Assembly: GCA_016291595.1 (NCBI GenBank)
Contig: JAEEXN010000001.1
Span: forward strand, 62,001-126,000
DNA from: Prevotella sp.
GTDB lineage: Bacteria; Bacteroidota; Bacteroidia; Bacteroidales; Bacteroidaceae
Reading direction: 5' to 3'
Length of the DNA stretch: 64,000 nucleotides
A program made the position numbers and the translations under genes. Under the pieces are notes generated by a model. It did not search any database and had not been told where the DNA came from. It saw only the letters and a program-made list of their open reading frames with translations. Positions within the stretch are counted from its first letter, which is position 1. Each line of letters opens with the position of its first letter. Below, one piece after another: positions 45,361-55,272 of the stretch.

Positions 45361-45381
45361 AATCAATCCTTCTTTTCTAAC

Positions 45382-48300
45382 TTACACAATTCCTCGTCCA
45401 TGGCAATTCTTGAACTTTTTGCCAGATCCACACGGACATGGGTCATTACGACCTGGTAGTTTCTCTTTCACAATAGGAGTGCGATTTATTTGCTGAGCAC
45501 CTTCGCGAGTATCATGACGGGCAGCAGCTTGCTGATTCTGATCGACAAGATCCTCTTTCTGCTCTGTATAACGTTGGCTATGCTGTTCGGGAGCTGCCTC
45601 ACGTACCTCCTGCTCAGGAGCCATTTCTGGTATTGCGCCACGCATAAGAATGCTGACGATACGATTATTCATACCGTTAATCATATTGTCCCATATCTTA
45701 ACACTCTCCAATTTGAAGATGAGTAATGGGTCTTTCTGCTCATAGCTCGCATTTTGCACACTATGCTTAAGTTCATCGAGCTCTCTAAGATTCTCTTTCC
45801 ACGAGTCATCAATAATATGTAGCAAAATAGATTTCTCAAAATCTTTCACTACACTTTTGCATTGTGTGTCGTAGGCTTCCTTCAAGTTGCAGGCAATATT
45901 ATATACACGCTTACCATCAGTAACGGGTACCATAATACGCTCATATACCTGTCCTTGCTCCTCGAATACCCGCTTAATAATAGGCCATGCAACCGATTGG
46001 ATGCGTTCGGTCTTGCGCGTGAACGATGACATTGCCTCATTGAAGGCTCTCTCTTCCAATTCCTCACGCTTGTTTTCAATAAGCTCATGTTCTGTAAATG
46101 GGCACTCCATTGCAAATACTTTGAGGAACTGTTCCCGGCAACCCTCATAGTCGTTGTTCTCGATGATGCTGACAACACGATCCCACAAAGTGTTAGAAAT
46201 ATCCATGCCAATGCGCTCGCCAATGAGGGCATGGTGACGCTTTGAGTAGATAACGGTTCGCTGCTTGTTCATCACATCATCGTATTCGAGCAGACGTTTA
46301 CGGATACCAAAGTTATTTTCCTCAACCTTTTTCTGAGCTCGCTCAATGCTCTTTGAGATCATCGGACTCTCAATGCGCTCACCATCCTTGAAGCCCAAAC
46401 GGTCCATCACGCCAGCAATACGTTCTGACGCAAACAGACGCATCAGCTTATCTTCCAATGACACATAGAACACAGACGAACCTGGGTCGCCCTGACGGCC
46501 GGCACGTCCTCGTAGCTGACGGTCAACACGACGGCTCTCGTGACGCTCAGTTCCAATGATAGCCAAACCACCTGCAGACTTTACTTCCGGCGATAGCTTA
46601 ATATCGGTACCACGACCAGCCATGTTCGTAGCAATAGTAACAGCACCCAACAAACGTTCTTCTTCTTTTACGTCACCAGTATTGATGTTGGCATATTTCT
46701 TATCGTTAGCTGCCAACTCCTCGTTATATCGAAGGGCGGAAGGCTTGTCGCAGAAAGCACGGCCGTCTGCGGCAAGGTAAGCATTACCTTTAGTAGACTG
46801 TCCTGCCAACGCTACAATGTCGGCCTCTTTTTGATGCAACTTGGCATTAAGAACCTGATGAGGTATCTTGCGCATGGAAAGCATCTTGGAGAGCATTTCT
46901 GAAATCTCGACAGAGGTAGTACCGACCAGGCAAGGACGTCCGTTAGCTCGCATCTCCACAATCTCATCGATAACAGCACGATACTTTTCGCGTGCGGTTT
47001 TATAAACTCGATCGTCCATGTCATTACGTATGACAGGCTTGTTAGTAGGAATTTCCACCACATCGAGCTTGTAAATATCCCAGAACTCACCTGCCTCTGT
47101 AGATGCAGTACCAGTCATACCAGCTAACTTGTGATACATACGGAAATAGTTCTGCAAGGTAATAGTGGCAAAAGTCTGTGTCGCTGCTTCAACTTTCACG
47201 TGCTCCTTTGCCTCAACAGCCTGATGGAGACCGTCACTCCAACGCCGGCCTTCCATAATACGTCCGGTTTGCTCGTCAACGATTTTCACTTCACCGTCAA
47301 TCACCACATACTCATCGTCCTTGTTGAACATGCAATATGCTTTTAGCAACTGTTGGATGGTGTGTACACGCTCACTCTGCACAGCGTAGTGATTCAAAAG
47401 TTCGTCTTTCTTATTCAGGCGCTCCTCTTCGCTCAAGCCTGTCTCTGACTCAAGTTCAGAGAGCTGGGCAGTAATGTCGGGCAGCACAAAGAGTTCCTTG
47501 TCGTTCACCTGACGTGCCATCCAGTCTGTACCCTTATCGGTCATGTCACACGAGTTAAGCTTCTCATCAACCACGAAATATAGTGGCTCAACTGCTTTAG
47601 GCATTTCGCGGTTGTTATTGGCCATATAATATTCCTCAGTTTTCAACATACCAGCCTTGATACCTTCTTCTGAGAGATATTTTATGAGAGGCTTGTTTTT
47701 GGGAAGCGACTTGTGAGAGCGGTAAAGCGAGAGGAAACCTTCTTCCTGCATTTTCTCACCATCTTTCTTGTTGCCAGCATCTATAAGTTTCTGTCCTTCA
47801 GAAATTTTCTGCTTGGCATCGGCAAGATATTGTGTGGCCAGCTGACGTTGCACATTCACTAAACGCTCAACAAGGGGCTGATACTCTTCAAACATCTGGT
47901 CATCACCTTTAGGCACGGGACCGGAAATGATGAGCGGGGTTCGGGCATCGTCAATCAACACCGAGTCAACCTCGTCGACGATTGCATAATTGTGACGTCT
48001 TTGTACAAGGTCAGCCGGTGAAATTGCCATATTATCACGAAGATAATCGAAACCAAACTCATTATTAGTACCGAAAGTGATGTCTGCCTGATATGCCTTA
48101 CGACGCTCTGGTGAGTTAGGGCGGTGTTTGTCTATACAGTCAACTGACAGACCATTAAACATGTAAAGCGGTCCCATCCACTCAGAGTCACGTTTTGCCA
48201 AATAGTCATTCACAGTTACTACGTGCACACCGTTTCCCGTGAGTGCGTTCAAAAATACAGGTAATGTTGCAACAAGGGTTTTACCTTCACCCGTTGCCAT

Positions 48301-48873
48301 TTCTGCAATCTTACCCTGATGTAAAACTACACCGCCAAAAAGCTGAACATCGTAGTGAATCATTTCCCATTTCAAGTCGTTACCACCTGCTGTCCAATGA
48401 TTGTGATATATGGCTTTATCGCCATCAATAGTGATAAAGTCTTTAGTGGGATCTCCAGCAAGTTCACGGTCAAAATCTGTGGCAGTTACAACTGTTTCCT
48501 CATTCTCAGCAAAACGGCGTGCAGTCTCCTTAACAATACTGAAGGCTACAGGCATCACTTCATTCAGCGCATTCTCATAAATATCAAGAGCTTCCTTGTC
48601 AAGTTTGTCTATTTGGTTGAATATAGCTTCGCGCTCGTCAAGCGGTGTATCTTCTATTGTTGCTTTTAGTTCTGCGATTTTTTCCTTTTGTTTATTTGCA
48701 GACTCTTGGACATACTTTTGAATCTCTTTGGACTTGGCACGTAGTTCGTCGTTATTCAATGCCTGTATTTCTGGATATACAGCTTTAACCTTCTCGACAA
48801 GAGGCTGGATAAGCTTCATGTCACGACTAGATTTGTCTCCAAATAACGACCTCAAAAATTTATTGAAATTCAT
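45382..48873 (-). CDS. secA: Preprotein translocase subunit SecA
   Basis: Motor ATPase of Sec export. 1163 residues, about 260 more than E. coli SecA. Motif I is [17 protein letters not shown], motif [22 protein letters not shown], then a Bacteroidetes-type insertion (about 315-430, rich in Lys and Glu). Further parts are [61 protein letters not shown], and the C-terminal zinc-binding tail [16 protein letters not shown] -7 box lies 41 bases upstream. The ABC ATPase gene follows closely, perhaps co-transcribed. Confidence 0.97.
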   Translation of the reverse strand: MNFNKFLRSLFGDKSSRDMKLIQPLVEKVKAVYPEIQALNNDELRAKSKEIQKYVQESANKQKEKIAELKATIEDTPLDEREAIFNQIDKLDKEALDIYENALNEVMPVAFSIVKETARRFAENEETVVTATDFDRELAGDPTKDFITIDGDKAIYHNHWTAGGNDLKWEMIHYDVQLFGGVVLHQGKIAEMATGEGKTLVATLPVFLNALTGNGVHVVTVNDYLAKRDSEWMGPLYMFNGLSVDCIDKHRPNSPERRKAYQADITFGTNNEFGFDYLRDNMAISPADLVQRRHNYAIVDEVDSVLIDDARTPLIISGPVPKGDDQMFEEYQPLVERLVNVQRQLATQYLADAKQKISEGQKLIDAGNKKDGEKMQEEGFLSLYRSHKSLPKNKPLIKYLSEEGIKAGMLKTEEYYMANNNREMPKAVEPLYFVVDEKLNSCDMTDKGTDWMARQVNDKELFVLPDITAQLSELESETGLSEEERLNKKDELLNHYAVQSERVHTIQQLLKAYCMFNKDDEYVVIDGEVKIVDEQTGRIMEGRRWSDGLHQAVEAKEHVKVEAATQTFATITLQNYFRMYHKLAGMTGTASTEAGEFWDIYKLDVVEIPTNKPVIRNDMDDRVYKTAREKYRAVIDEIVEMRANGRPCLVGTTSVEISEMLSKMLSMRKIPHQVLNAKLHQKEADIVALAGQSTKGNAYLAADGRAFCDKPSALRYNEELAANDKKYANINTGDVKEEERLLGAVTIATNMAGRGTDIKLSPEVKSAGGLAIIGTERHESRRVDRQLRGRAGRQGDPGSSVFYVSLEDKLMRLFASERIAGVMDRLGFKDGERIESPMISKSIERAQKKVEENNFGIRKRLLEYDDVMNKQRTVIYSKRHHALIGERIGMDISNTLWDRVVSIIENNDYEGCREQFLKVFAMECPFTEHELIENKREELEERAFNEAMSSFTRKTERIQSVAWPIIKRVFEEQGQVYERIMVPVTDGKRVYNIACNLKEAYDTQCKSVVKDFEKSILLHIIDDSWKENLRELDELKHSVQNASYEQKDPLLIFKLESVKIWDNMINGMNNRIVSILMRGAIPEMAPEQEVREAAPEQHSQRYTEQKEDLVDQNQQAAARHDTREGAQQINRTPIVKEKLPGRNDPCPCGSGKKFKNCHGRGIV

Positions 48874-48913
48874 CTTTATTATTATTAAATATGATTACTT
48901 CTTAAAAACCGTG

Positions 48914-48921
48914 CAAAGTTA
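48914..48921 (-). promoter_or_regulatory. -7 promoter element of secA
   Basis: TAACTTTG on the minus strand, 40 bases before the ATG at 48873. The region between secA and the phosphatase gene (48874-49125) shows nothing else I can name. Confidence 0.55.
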
Positions 48922-49125
48922 CAAATAATAATCTGTAAATCGGCACAAAACTTAAACAATTTAAGTTGCAGGTGAGCTATTGGAATGCTCTTCTATATTA
49001 ATTATGCCTCCTTAAACTGTCTTTATTATTTTAATACTATTGTTTATTATAATTGCCCATGAATAAGTTTGCAGATTCAGTTTAATTTTAAATCAAGGTG
49101 TATAATCTACAAAACTCAAAATTAG

Positions 49126-50556
49126 CTATTCAAGAGGTGTTTGCAAACAGGCATTTGGTGCCCTGATTCTAATAGACTTCGCCACTGTTGGAGCTATACG
49201 ATCAGCCGTGACAGGTGTGTGTGTCTGCTGAGGTCTTGTTCCTGCACCATAGAAAATGATTGGGAACGACGCCATTGCCAAACGATACTGGTAAGTTTCG
49301 TGAATATCCTCATTTTGAATGCTCCATCCAGGTGCAATCTCAACAAATATATCTCCGCAATTAACAGTATTATATCCTTGGCGAATCTTTTCTGTATGAC
49401 TGTCTGCCGATGTAATTAACCGTCGTGTTGTATAAACGTCTCTCACACCAGCATTTTGCATGAGGAACTCCTCACAACGACTATAGACTTCATTCAGGCT
49501 CAACCTCTTTTCTTCTAACAATTTGTGGTTGAGATATATCTGATTCCCATAATAGCCTTCAACGTAACGCGCTTGTCCATATATGGCACTTAAAAAGACA
49601 TTCATCAAATTAGCCGTCCTGTTGATATAGAATGTGCCAGTTGGTACGCGATATTTTCCGTAATCATCAATGTCCTCTTGCGTAAACGCTGTTCCTGTAA
49701 TTACGAAAAGTACATTCTCTTTGCCAATGGAGCCTTCTAGGCTATTAATGAGCTTGGCTAAATCACGATCGAGTCCTGTGTATATATCCTGCCGTTTTGT
49801 CAGTTTTTCATCAGAACCAGCATAGAATGTAACTGAGAGCAAATCTGTAATTCCATCAGTTCCCATTTGTGCTTTTGAAACACATTCTAATGCTAATTCT
49901 GTAACGGCAGTATTAACACCACTTGAAAGTTTAAATCCTTTATATTTGTTAGTTACGGCATATTCATTTAACCATTTTGGAACAGAGCGGAAATAGTAAG
50001 CAGAGGAACACCATGTTCCACTCTGCTCATCAATCCAAAGTGCCCCATCTGCAGCGTGGCCTACTGACAAAATGGCCGCATCCCGGAAAGGCGCAATCCC
50101 ATAGACAATAGCTTTCCCATCAGAACAGATCTTCAGTTCGTCACCAAGTGTAGATGTTAATAGATTTTTTGGTGAGCTGCAACTTAATGTGTAGACACCA
50201 GCATGTTGTTTATCATCAACACAAGAGACGGGGCGTAATGTACTCCTATCAAGCCATTGAAGTGAGGATATACCATGATAATGTGGAGTAGCACCCGTCG
50301 AAACAGAGGCAATAGCAGAGGCTCTGTCAACTGGCGTAAAAGGAAAGGAAACGTCAGAATATACTTTTCCTTCAGCTAAAAGTTTCTTGAAACCGTCAGA
50401 TCCATAAAATGATAAATACTGCTCCATGTAATCAGAACGCAATTGATCAATCGTGATGTTAATAACAAGACGGGGTGTGGATTGCGACATCTGTGCATGT
50501 GTTGAAGCAGTTGTTAGCGTTGCCAAAATGGCAGCTGATATGTAATGATTCCTCAT
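49126..50556 (-). CDS. Exported alkaline-phosphatase-superfamily protein
   Basis: 476 residues with a signal peptide (MRNHYISAAILATLTTASTH, then AQ). It belongs to the metal-dependent phosphatase/phosphodiesterase superfamily: RLVINITIDQLRSDYMEQY with metal Asp 37, FPFTPVDRASAIASVSTGATPHYHGI where the Thr at 74 is the probable nucleophile, VGHAADGALWIDEQSG, and a closing HETYQYRLAMASFPIIFYGAG. It resembles PafA-type phosphatases. Its start overlaps the stop of the DUF4105 gene (ATGA), so translation is coupled. Substrate unknown. Confidence 0.85.
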   Translation of the reverse strand: MRNHYISAAILATLTTASTHAQMSQSTPRLVINITIDQLRSDYMEQYLSFYGSDGFKKLLAEGKVYSDVSFPFTPVDRASAIASVSTGATPHYHGISSLQWLDRSTLRPVSCVDDKQHAGVYTLSCSSPKNLLTSTLGDELKICSDGKAIVYGIAPFRDAAILSVGHAADGALWIDEQSGTWCSSAYYFRSVPKWLNEYAVTNKYKGFKLSSGVNTAVTELALECVSKAQMGTDGITDLLSVTFYAGSDEKLTKRQDIYTGLDRDLAKLINSLEGSIGKENVLFVITGTAFTQEDIDDYGKYRVPTGTFYINRTANLMNVFLSAIYGQARYVEGYYGNQIYLNHKLLEEKRLSLNEVYSRCEEFLMQNAGVRDVYTTRRLITSADSHTEKIRQGYNTVNCGDIFVEIAPGWSIQNEDIHETYQYRLAMASFPIIFYGAGTRPQQTHTPVTADRIAPTVAKSIRIRAPNACLQTPLE

Positions 50557-51761
50557 TTGTTATTTGTTCCGAAAATATGTATACTACATCTTAATAACAA
50601 AGAGCATGCCACAAGAATCATGCCTTCAGCATAACATTGAAAGAATGCCCCTATGAAAAAGAGAATTATTAGTATTCCCCAGATTTTCCACCAACAATCA
50701 TATTGGTGAAGTCGAATACGTTTAACGGCTCTCCATGCAAAAAAGAGAGGAAGTGGGTTAAACATTAATAATTGCAGATTCAGACTAACTGTAGGATGTT
50801 GTGAAAATATCATTACAAATAGTATCAAACCAGACAAGCCACTTAAAACCAAAAGTAGTAAATCATAGTACCAAATACTAATCTTCAAGGAACGCTCTAT
50901 GAAAGTTAATATAACTGTTATGATTAACAGAATGATACTGCATGTAATTGGCCTTACAGGAAACTCTTTTGCAACATTCTGTTGAAAATAAGGAATAATT
51001 GCTTTTGTCTCATTAACAAGTTTCCATTCTTTATTATCTTTATTTACAATTGCAGTTGAAAAATCTTCCATCAGATGGTCGGGCAAGAACTGCTGTTCAT
51101 TGATGTTTGTAGGCAAATCTGCTTTTATACCGAGTAACATGTCGTTTCCAAATCGTGCCCATGGATGCTCCTCATTGTATGCATGAATCATCCTTCTAAA
51201 CGATGGTCCTCCATCCTGTCTTTTATATTTGATGTACTTCTTCAACGAACCGAGCACCATATCTCTTGCACGCGTAGTACAATTGTCATAAAAATAATTA
51301 TATCTGTACTCTCTATTCTCAGGAAGGTAATTACGTTCTATAGCTTCTGCAATTTTTATCTTTTCTAAAGCCGGAATATTCAAAATCTGTTCAGTAATTC
51401 CTCTTTGTTCTGCAGCATATGACATACAAAATAAATCGAAAGGTTGGACTCCCATCTCATAGTCAGTCAATCCCAAAACAAATCTGAGTACGAAATAAGG
51501 TTTACTAAAACTGAACATTCCATAGTTAATAGCCACATCAATGCCTTGATCTCGGTTTACATAGTGTATGGCTGTATGACCATATAAACTATACACTTCC
51601 TGAGAAGGCTGGCAAGTAAGCAATCCCAAATATATAGTAGAATCTATGTGCTGCTCATATTTTTGCGTCATAGCCATATATGCATGAACATTCATGCTAC
51701 TTGCAAAAACAAGCAACATCATTGCAAATAATGGGCGCAGAATGCTTTTAAAACGTTTCAC
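50553..51761 (-). CDS. DUF4105-domain membrane protein
   Basis: 402 residues from a GTG at 51761 (VKRFKSILRPLFAMM read with initiator Met), chosen because the -7 box is four bases upstream and a signal peptide follows (MMLLVFASSMNVHA). The DUF4105 part has LGLLTCQPSQEVYSLYGHTAIHYVN, YGMFSFSKPYFVLRFVLG, and YRYNYFYDNCTTRARDMVLG with a Cys and two Thr reminiscent of a papain-like or Lnb-type active site. The C-terminus has about four helices. The family is uncharacterised as far as I know. It is coupled to the phosphatase gene. Confidence 0.8.
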   Translation of the reverse strand: MKRFKSILRPLFAMMLLVFASSMNVHAYMAMTQKYEQHIDSTIYLGLLTCQPSQEVYSLYGHTAIHYVNRDQGIDVAINYGMFSFSKPYFVLRFVLGLTDYEMGVQPFDLFCMSYAAEQRGITEQILNIPALEKIKIAEAIERNYLPENREYRYNYFYDNCTTRARDMVLGSLKKYIKYKRQDGGPSFRRMIHAYNEEHPWARFGNDMLLGIKADLPTNINEQQFLPDHLMEDFSTAIVNKDNKEWKLVNETKAIIPYFQQNVAKEFPVRPITCSIILLIITVILTFIERSLKISIWYYDLLLLVLSGLSGLILFVMIFSQHPTVSLNLQLLMFNPLPLFFAWRAVKRIRLHQYDCWWKIWGILIILFFIGAFFQCYAEGMILVACSLLLRCSIHIFGTNNK

Positions 51762-51765
51762 GATG

Positions 51766-51773
51766 CAAAAATA
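51766..51773 (-). promoter_or_regulatory. -7 promoter element abutting the DUF4105 gene GTG
   Basis: TATTTTTG on the minus strand with four bases before the GTG at 51761. It is the shortest spacing of the near-leaderless set. Confidence 0.6.
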
Positions 51774-51818
51774 ACTTATATTATTTATATTACGTGCCTT
51801 AATTTCAATTTTTTTCAA

Positions 51819-51826
51819 TAAATTTG
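51819..51826 (+). promoter_or_regulatory. -7 promoter element of the outer-membrane barrel gene
   Basis: TAAATTTG, 50 bases before the ATG at 51877; divergent from the DUF4105 promoter 45 bases away. Confidence 0.5.
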
Positions 51827-51876
51827 CACCCCGAAAGGTGAAATTCATCTTTTCATGAGTCATATATATATAAATA

Positions 51877-53181
51877 ATGAATAAAAGATTAGCAAGTGCA
51901 CTCATTGGAGCTGCCATAGCATCTGTAGCATTTGCCCAAAGTGGCACAAACTCACCTTATAGTCAATATGGCTTTGGGCAACTAAGCGATCAGACAAGCG
52001 GTTTTAACCGCGGAATGAATGGTCTGGGACTTGGTTTCCGTGAATCTAACCAAGTTAATTTTATCAATCCGGCGTCATATTCTTCCATTGACTCCTTGTC
52101 ATTTATATTTGATGTGGGTTTGTCTGGCCAGATAACTAACTTTAAAGAGAATGGCGTGAGAAAAAATGCCCGAAATGGGGACTTCGAGTATGCTGTTGCT
52201 GCTTTTCGCGCATTCCGTCATGTTGGTGTAAGTTTTGGAGTTGTTCCATTTACTAATATAGGATATGACTACTCACATTCTGGATATGTAGATGATTCGA
52301 AAACCACTACATTCACAAATGAGTATTCTGGATCAGGAGGTTTGCATCAAGTATATGTTGGAGTAGGTGCTCAGTTATATAAGGGATTCTCAATTGGAGG
52401 TAACATCTCATATTTTTGGGGCGATTTGTCGCGTACTATCAGTAACTCATACTCTGATAGTTATATAAACTCCATGACCAAAACTTATTCTGCAGACGTA
52501 CGTAATTACAAACTGGATTTAGGCGCACAATATTGTTTTCGTACTAGTAAGAAAGATGTAGTTACGCTTGGCGCGACATATGGATTGGGGCATAAGTTGA
52601 ATGCAGATGCAGAGTGTGATATTACGTCATTGAATACCCAAAGCGGAGTCTCCTCAACTTCTTCATTAGTTGTTTCTGATGCATTTGAACTTCCTACTAT
52701 GTTGGGATTTGGTTTTTCTGTAGATCATAACAACCATTTTAAGCTGGGTGCTGACTATCAATTACAGAAATGGGGCGATGTATCTTTCCCTGTATATCAA
52801 GTAGTAAACAATGTCGCCCAATACAGTCTGTCTGATAATTATTTCTCGGACCGTCATAAAGTCACTTTGGGAGGCGAATGGTGCAAGAATCCACTTAGTC
52901 GCCGTTGGCTTGACAGGGTACGTATCCGCATGGGTGGATCATATGCGACCTCTTATTTGAAAATCAATGGTTACGATGGTCCAAAAGAGATTAGTCTGAG
53001 CGCAGGATTTGGCATTCCATTTAGTAATGGTATAAACAGCTATATGGTTCGTCCTATTTTGAATATCAGCGGTCAATGGATCCGACAGAGTGCTGATGGC
53101 TTATTGCGAGAGAATACATTCCGTATCAATATCGGCCTGACGTTCAATGAGCGTTGGTTTGCTAAATGGAAAGTTGACTAG
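51877..53181 (+). CDS. Outer-membrane beta-barrel protein (FadL/OmpP1-like)
   Basis: 434 residues with signal peptide (MNKRLASALIGAAIASVAFA) and QSGTNSPYSQYGFGQLSDQT at the mature start. The rest alternates short polar and hydrophobic strands, and it ends RINIGLTFNERWFAKWKVD with aromatic-rich last strands. NFINPASYSS is typical of FadL/OmpP1-like long-chain hydrophobic transporters in Bacteroidetes. The ligand is not known. It is 26 bases upstream of lptC, so it probably belongs to the envelope operon. Confidence 0.82.
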   Translation: MNKRLASALIGAAIASVAFAQSGTNSPYSQYGFGQLSDQTSGFNRGMNGLGLGFRESNQVNFINPASYSSIDSLSFIFDVGLSGQITNFKENGVRKNARNGDFEYAVAAFRAFRHVGVSFGVVPFTNIGYDYSHSGYVDDSKTTTFTNEYSGSGGLHQVYVGVGAQLYKGFSIGGNISYFWGDLSRTISNSYSDSYINSMTKTYSADVRNYKLDLGAQYCFRTSKKDVVTLGATYGLGHKLNADAECDITSLNTQSGVSSTSSLVVSDAFELPTMLGFGFSVDHNNHFKLGADYQLQKWGDVSFPVYQVVNNVAQYSLSDNYFSDRHKVTLGGEWCKNPLSRRWLDRVRIRMGGSYATSYLKINGYDGPKEISLSAGFGIPFSNGINSYMVRPILNISGQWIRQSADGLLRENTFRINIGLTFNERWFAKWKVD

Positions 53182-53207
53182 TGCATAATAAAACATAGTA
53201 GTGTAAC

Positions 53208-53858
53208 GTGAGAAAGTTGGTTTCTTTTACGATAAGTCTTCTTGTTTTATCTTTTGTTATTGCTTGTGAGGAAGGTGTAGAGCATACTGCCCCAGCTATT
53301 TATGACCGTGACTCAGCTTCAATGATGACCACATGGGGAGTTAACACCCTCATAAGCGATTCCGGTGTAATGCGCTATCGTATTGTTACAGAAAAATGGG
53401 AAGTAAATACTGTAAAGAATCCATCCCGCTGGATATTTGAAAAAGGATTGTTTCTCGAACAATTTGATGAGACTTTTCATATTGAGGCTTATATTCAATG
53501 TGATACAGCTTATTATTACGACCAACAGAGATTGTGGTATCTGAAGAGTCGTGTCCGGGTACGAACAAAGGATGGCTTGCGTTTTTCTAGTGAAGAATTG
53601 TATTGGGATCAAATGCGCCATGAGATGTATTCCAACAAGTTCTCTCACCTGATTACCCCTCAGCGTGAAATGCAAGGCAGTTATTTCCGCTCGGATGAAC
53701 ATATGACCCGTTATTTGGTAAGCAACTCTAAGGGATCATTTGTAAAGAGTGATGTGGAGAACGAGGGCGATAGCATTATCAGTGCTCCAGACTCTGTAAA
53801 GGCAGCTAAACGGCCACAAACGACCTCAAAGAGAAAGAGAATTAATACAACGCAATGA
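53208..53858 (+). CDS. lptC: LPS export protein LptC, lipoprotein-type signal
   Basis: 216 residues from a GTG at 53208. The N-terminus MRKLVSFTISLLVLSFVIAC has a lipobox (VIAC) at C20. LptC-type strands follow: DRDSASMMTTWGVNTLISDSGV, SRWIFEKGLFLEQFD, LRFSSEELYWDQMRHEMYSNK and QGSYFRSDEHMTRYLV, which build the half-jellyroll that passes LPS between LptB2FG and LptA. It differs from E. coli LptC, which is a transmembrane anchor. It overlaps the GldE-like gene (ATGA). Confidence 0.85.
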   Translation: MRKLVSFTISLLVLSFVIACEEGVEHTAPAIYDRDSASMMTTWGVNTLISDSGVMRYRIVTEKWEVNTVKNPSRWIFEKGLFLEQFDETFHIEAYIQCDTAYYYDQQRLWYLKSRVRVRTKDGLRFSSEELYWDQMRHEMYSNKFSHLITPQREMQGSYFRSDEHMTRYLVSNSKGSFVKSDVENEGDSIISAPDSVKAAKRPQTTSKRKRINTTQ

Positions 53859-55162
53859 ACGAAATAGATATAAATATAATTATTGGGTTATTACTGGCTA
53901 TGGTTTTCTCTGCCTTCTTCTCTGGCATGGAAATAGCATTTGTCTCAAGTAACCGTATGTTGGCAGAAATGGAGAAAGACAATCAGAATGGGCTTTCTCA
54001 ACGGGCATTATCTGTATTCTACAGGAATCCGAATAATTTTGTCAGTACGATGCTTGTTGGTAATAACATTGCACTAGTAATTTATGGAATTCTATTTGCC
54101 CGTATTTTTGACGCAACGCTTTTCGTAAATTTGAATGAAGGTGCTCGAGTAACTGCTGATACTTTGTTGTCAACTATAATTGTTCTTTTTACAGGCGAAT
54201 TCTTACCTAAAACATTATTTAAAAGCAGCCCAAACTCATTTCTTACCTTTTTTGCAATACCTGCATGGCTATGCTATGTAATTCTTTGGCCTATTAGTCG
54301 TTTTGCGACTTTCATTTCCCACGCATTGATGAGAATTGTGGGAATTAAACTTGAAAAAGTGGAGGAAGATGAGGAATTTTCAAAAGTTGACCTCGATTAT
54401 CTGGTTCAATCAAGTATTGATAATGCACGTAACGACGAAGAGATTGAAGATGAAGTAAAAATATTTCAAAATGCTCTTGACTTCTCTGAGTTAAAAGTAC
54501 GTGACTGCATGAAACCTCGTACAGAAATCGATGCAGTTGAAGACACAGCTGATATTGCTGAACTGAAAGCTCGTTTTGTAGAAAGTGGGCATTCAAAGAT
54601 TATTGTTTATCATGAAGATATAGACCATATTACTGGCTATGTTCATTCTTCTGACTTATTTAAAATGGCGGGTACTATAGGAGACTCGTTGCTAATGTCA
54701 GAGAGCGGTCTTATTGTCCGGAAAATGCCATTCGTGCCAGAAACGATGACAGGTCGAAAATTGATGCAATTATTCTTACAACAGAAAAAAAGCCTTGCAG
54801 TAGTAGTTGATGAATTTGGTGGAACTAGTGGTATAGTCTCATTAGAAGATATAGTTGAGGAAATATTTGGAGAGATAGAAGATGAGCACGACAGTTCAAA
54901 CCTAATTAGTAAGATTCTTTCTGATGGTGAGTATCTTCTCTCTGCAAGACTAGAAATAGACAAAGTAAATGAAAAGTTTGGCTTAGATTTACCAGAGAGT
55001 GATGAGTATATGACTATAGGTGGTCTGATCCTTCATGAATATCAAAGTTTCCCCAAACTTAACGAGGTAATTCGTATTGGCGCACGATATGAATTCCGTA
55101 TTATCAAAAATACAATGACAAAAATTGAACTTGTAAGGCTAAAAGTACTAGAGGACAAATAA
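53855..55162 (+). CDS. DUF21/CBS membrane protein, GldE-like (CNNM/CorC family)
   Basis: 435 residues: a DUF21 membrane domain (IIIGLLLAMVFSAFFSGMEIAF, SSNRMLAEMEKDN, NPNNFVSTMLVGNNIALVIYG), two CBS domains around 200-320 (RDCMKPRTEIDAVEDTADI, VVVDEFGGTSGIVSLEDIVEEIFGEIEDE), and a CorC-HlyC C-terminal domain. The family includes Mg2+/Na+ exchangers and the gliding protein GldE; its role here is not certain. ATGA overlap with lptC. Function in ion homeostasis or gliding-like secretion is inferred. Confidence 0.88.
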   Translation: MNEIDINIIIGLLLAMVFSAFFSGMEIAFVSSNRMLAEMEKDNQNGLSQRALSVFYRNPNNFVSTMLVGNNIALVIYGILFARIFDATLFVNLNEGARVTADTLLSTIIVLFTGEFLPKTLFKSSPNSFLTFFAIPAWLCYVILWPISRFATFISHALMRIVGIKLEKVEEDEEFSKVDLDYLVQSSIDNARNDEEIEDEVKIFQNALDFSELKVRDCMKPRTEIDAVEDTADIAELKARFVESGHSKIIVYHEDIDHITGYVHSSDLFKMAGTIGDSLLMSESGLIVRKMPFVPETMTGRKLMQLFLQQKKSLAVVVDEFGGTSGIVSLEDIVEEIFGEIEDEHDSSNLISKILSDGEYLLSARLEIDKVNEKFGLDLPESDEYMTIGGLILHEYQSFPKLNEVIRIGARYEFRIIKNTMTKIELVRLKVLEDK

Positions 55163-55201
55163 ATTCTGGTTGAAAAATTCCTTTATTTCATAAAATTGTA
55201 G

Positions 55202-55209
55202 TAATTTTG
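55202..55209 (+). promoter_or_regulatory. -7 promoter element of the PpiD-like gene
   Basis: TAATTTTG followed by CAG, 63 bases before the ATG at 55273. Confidence 0.55.
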
Positions 55210-55272
55210 CAGGCAATTGTGAAATAACAAGAAATTGAATAAAAACAAAAAATAATAAAAAACAAAAAACAA

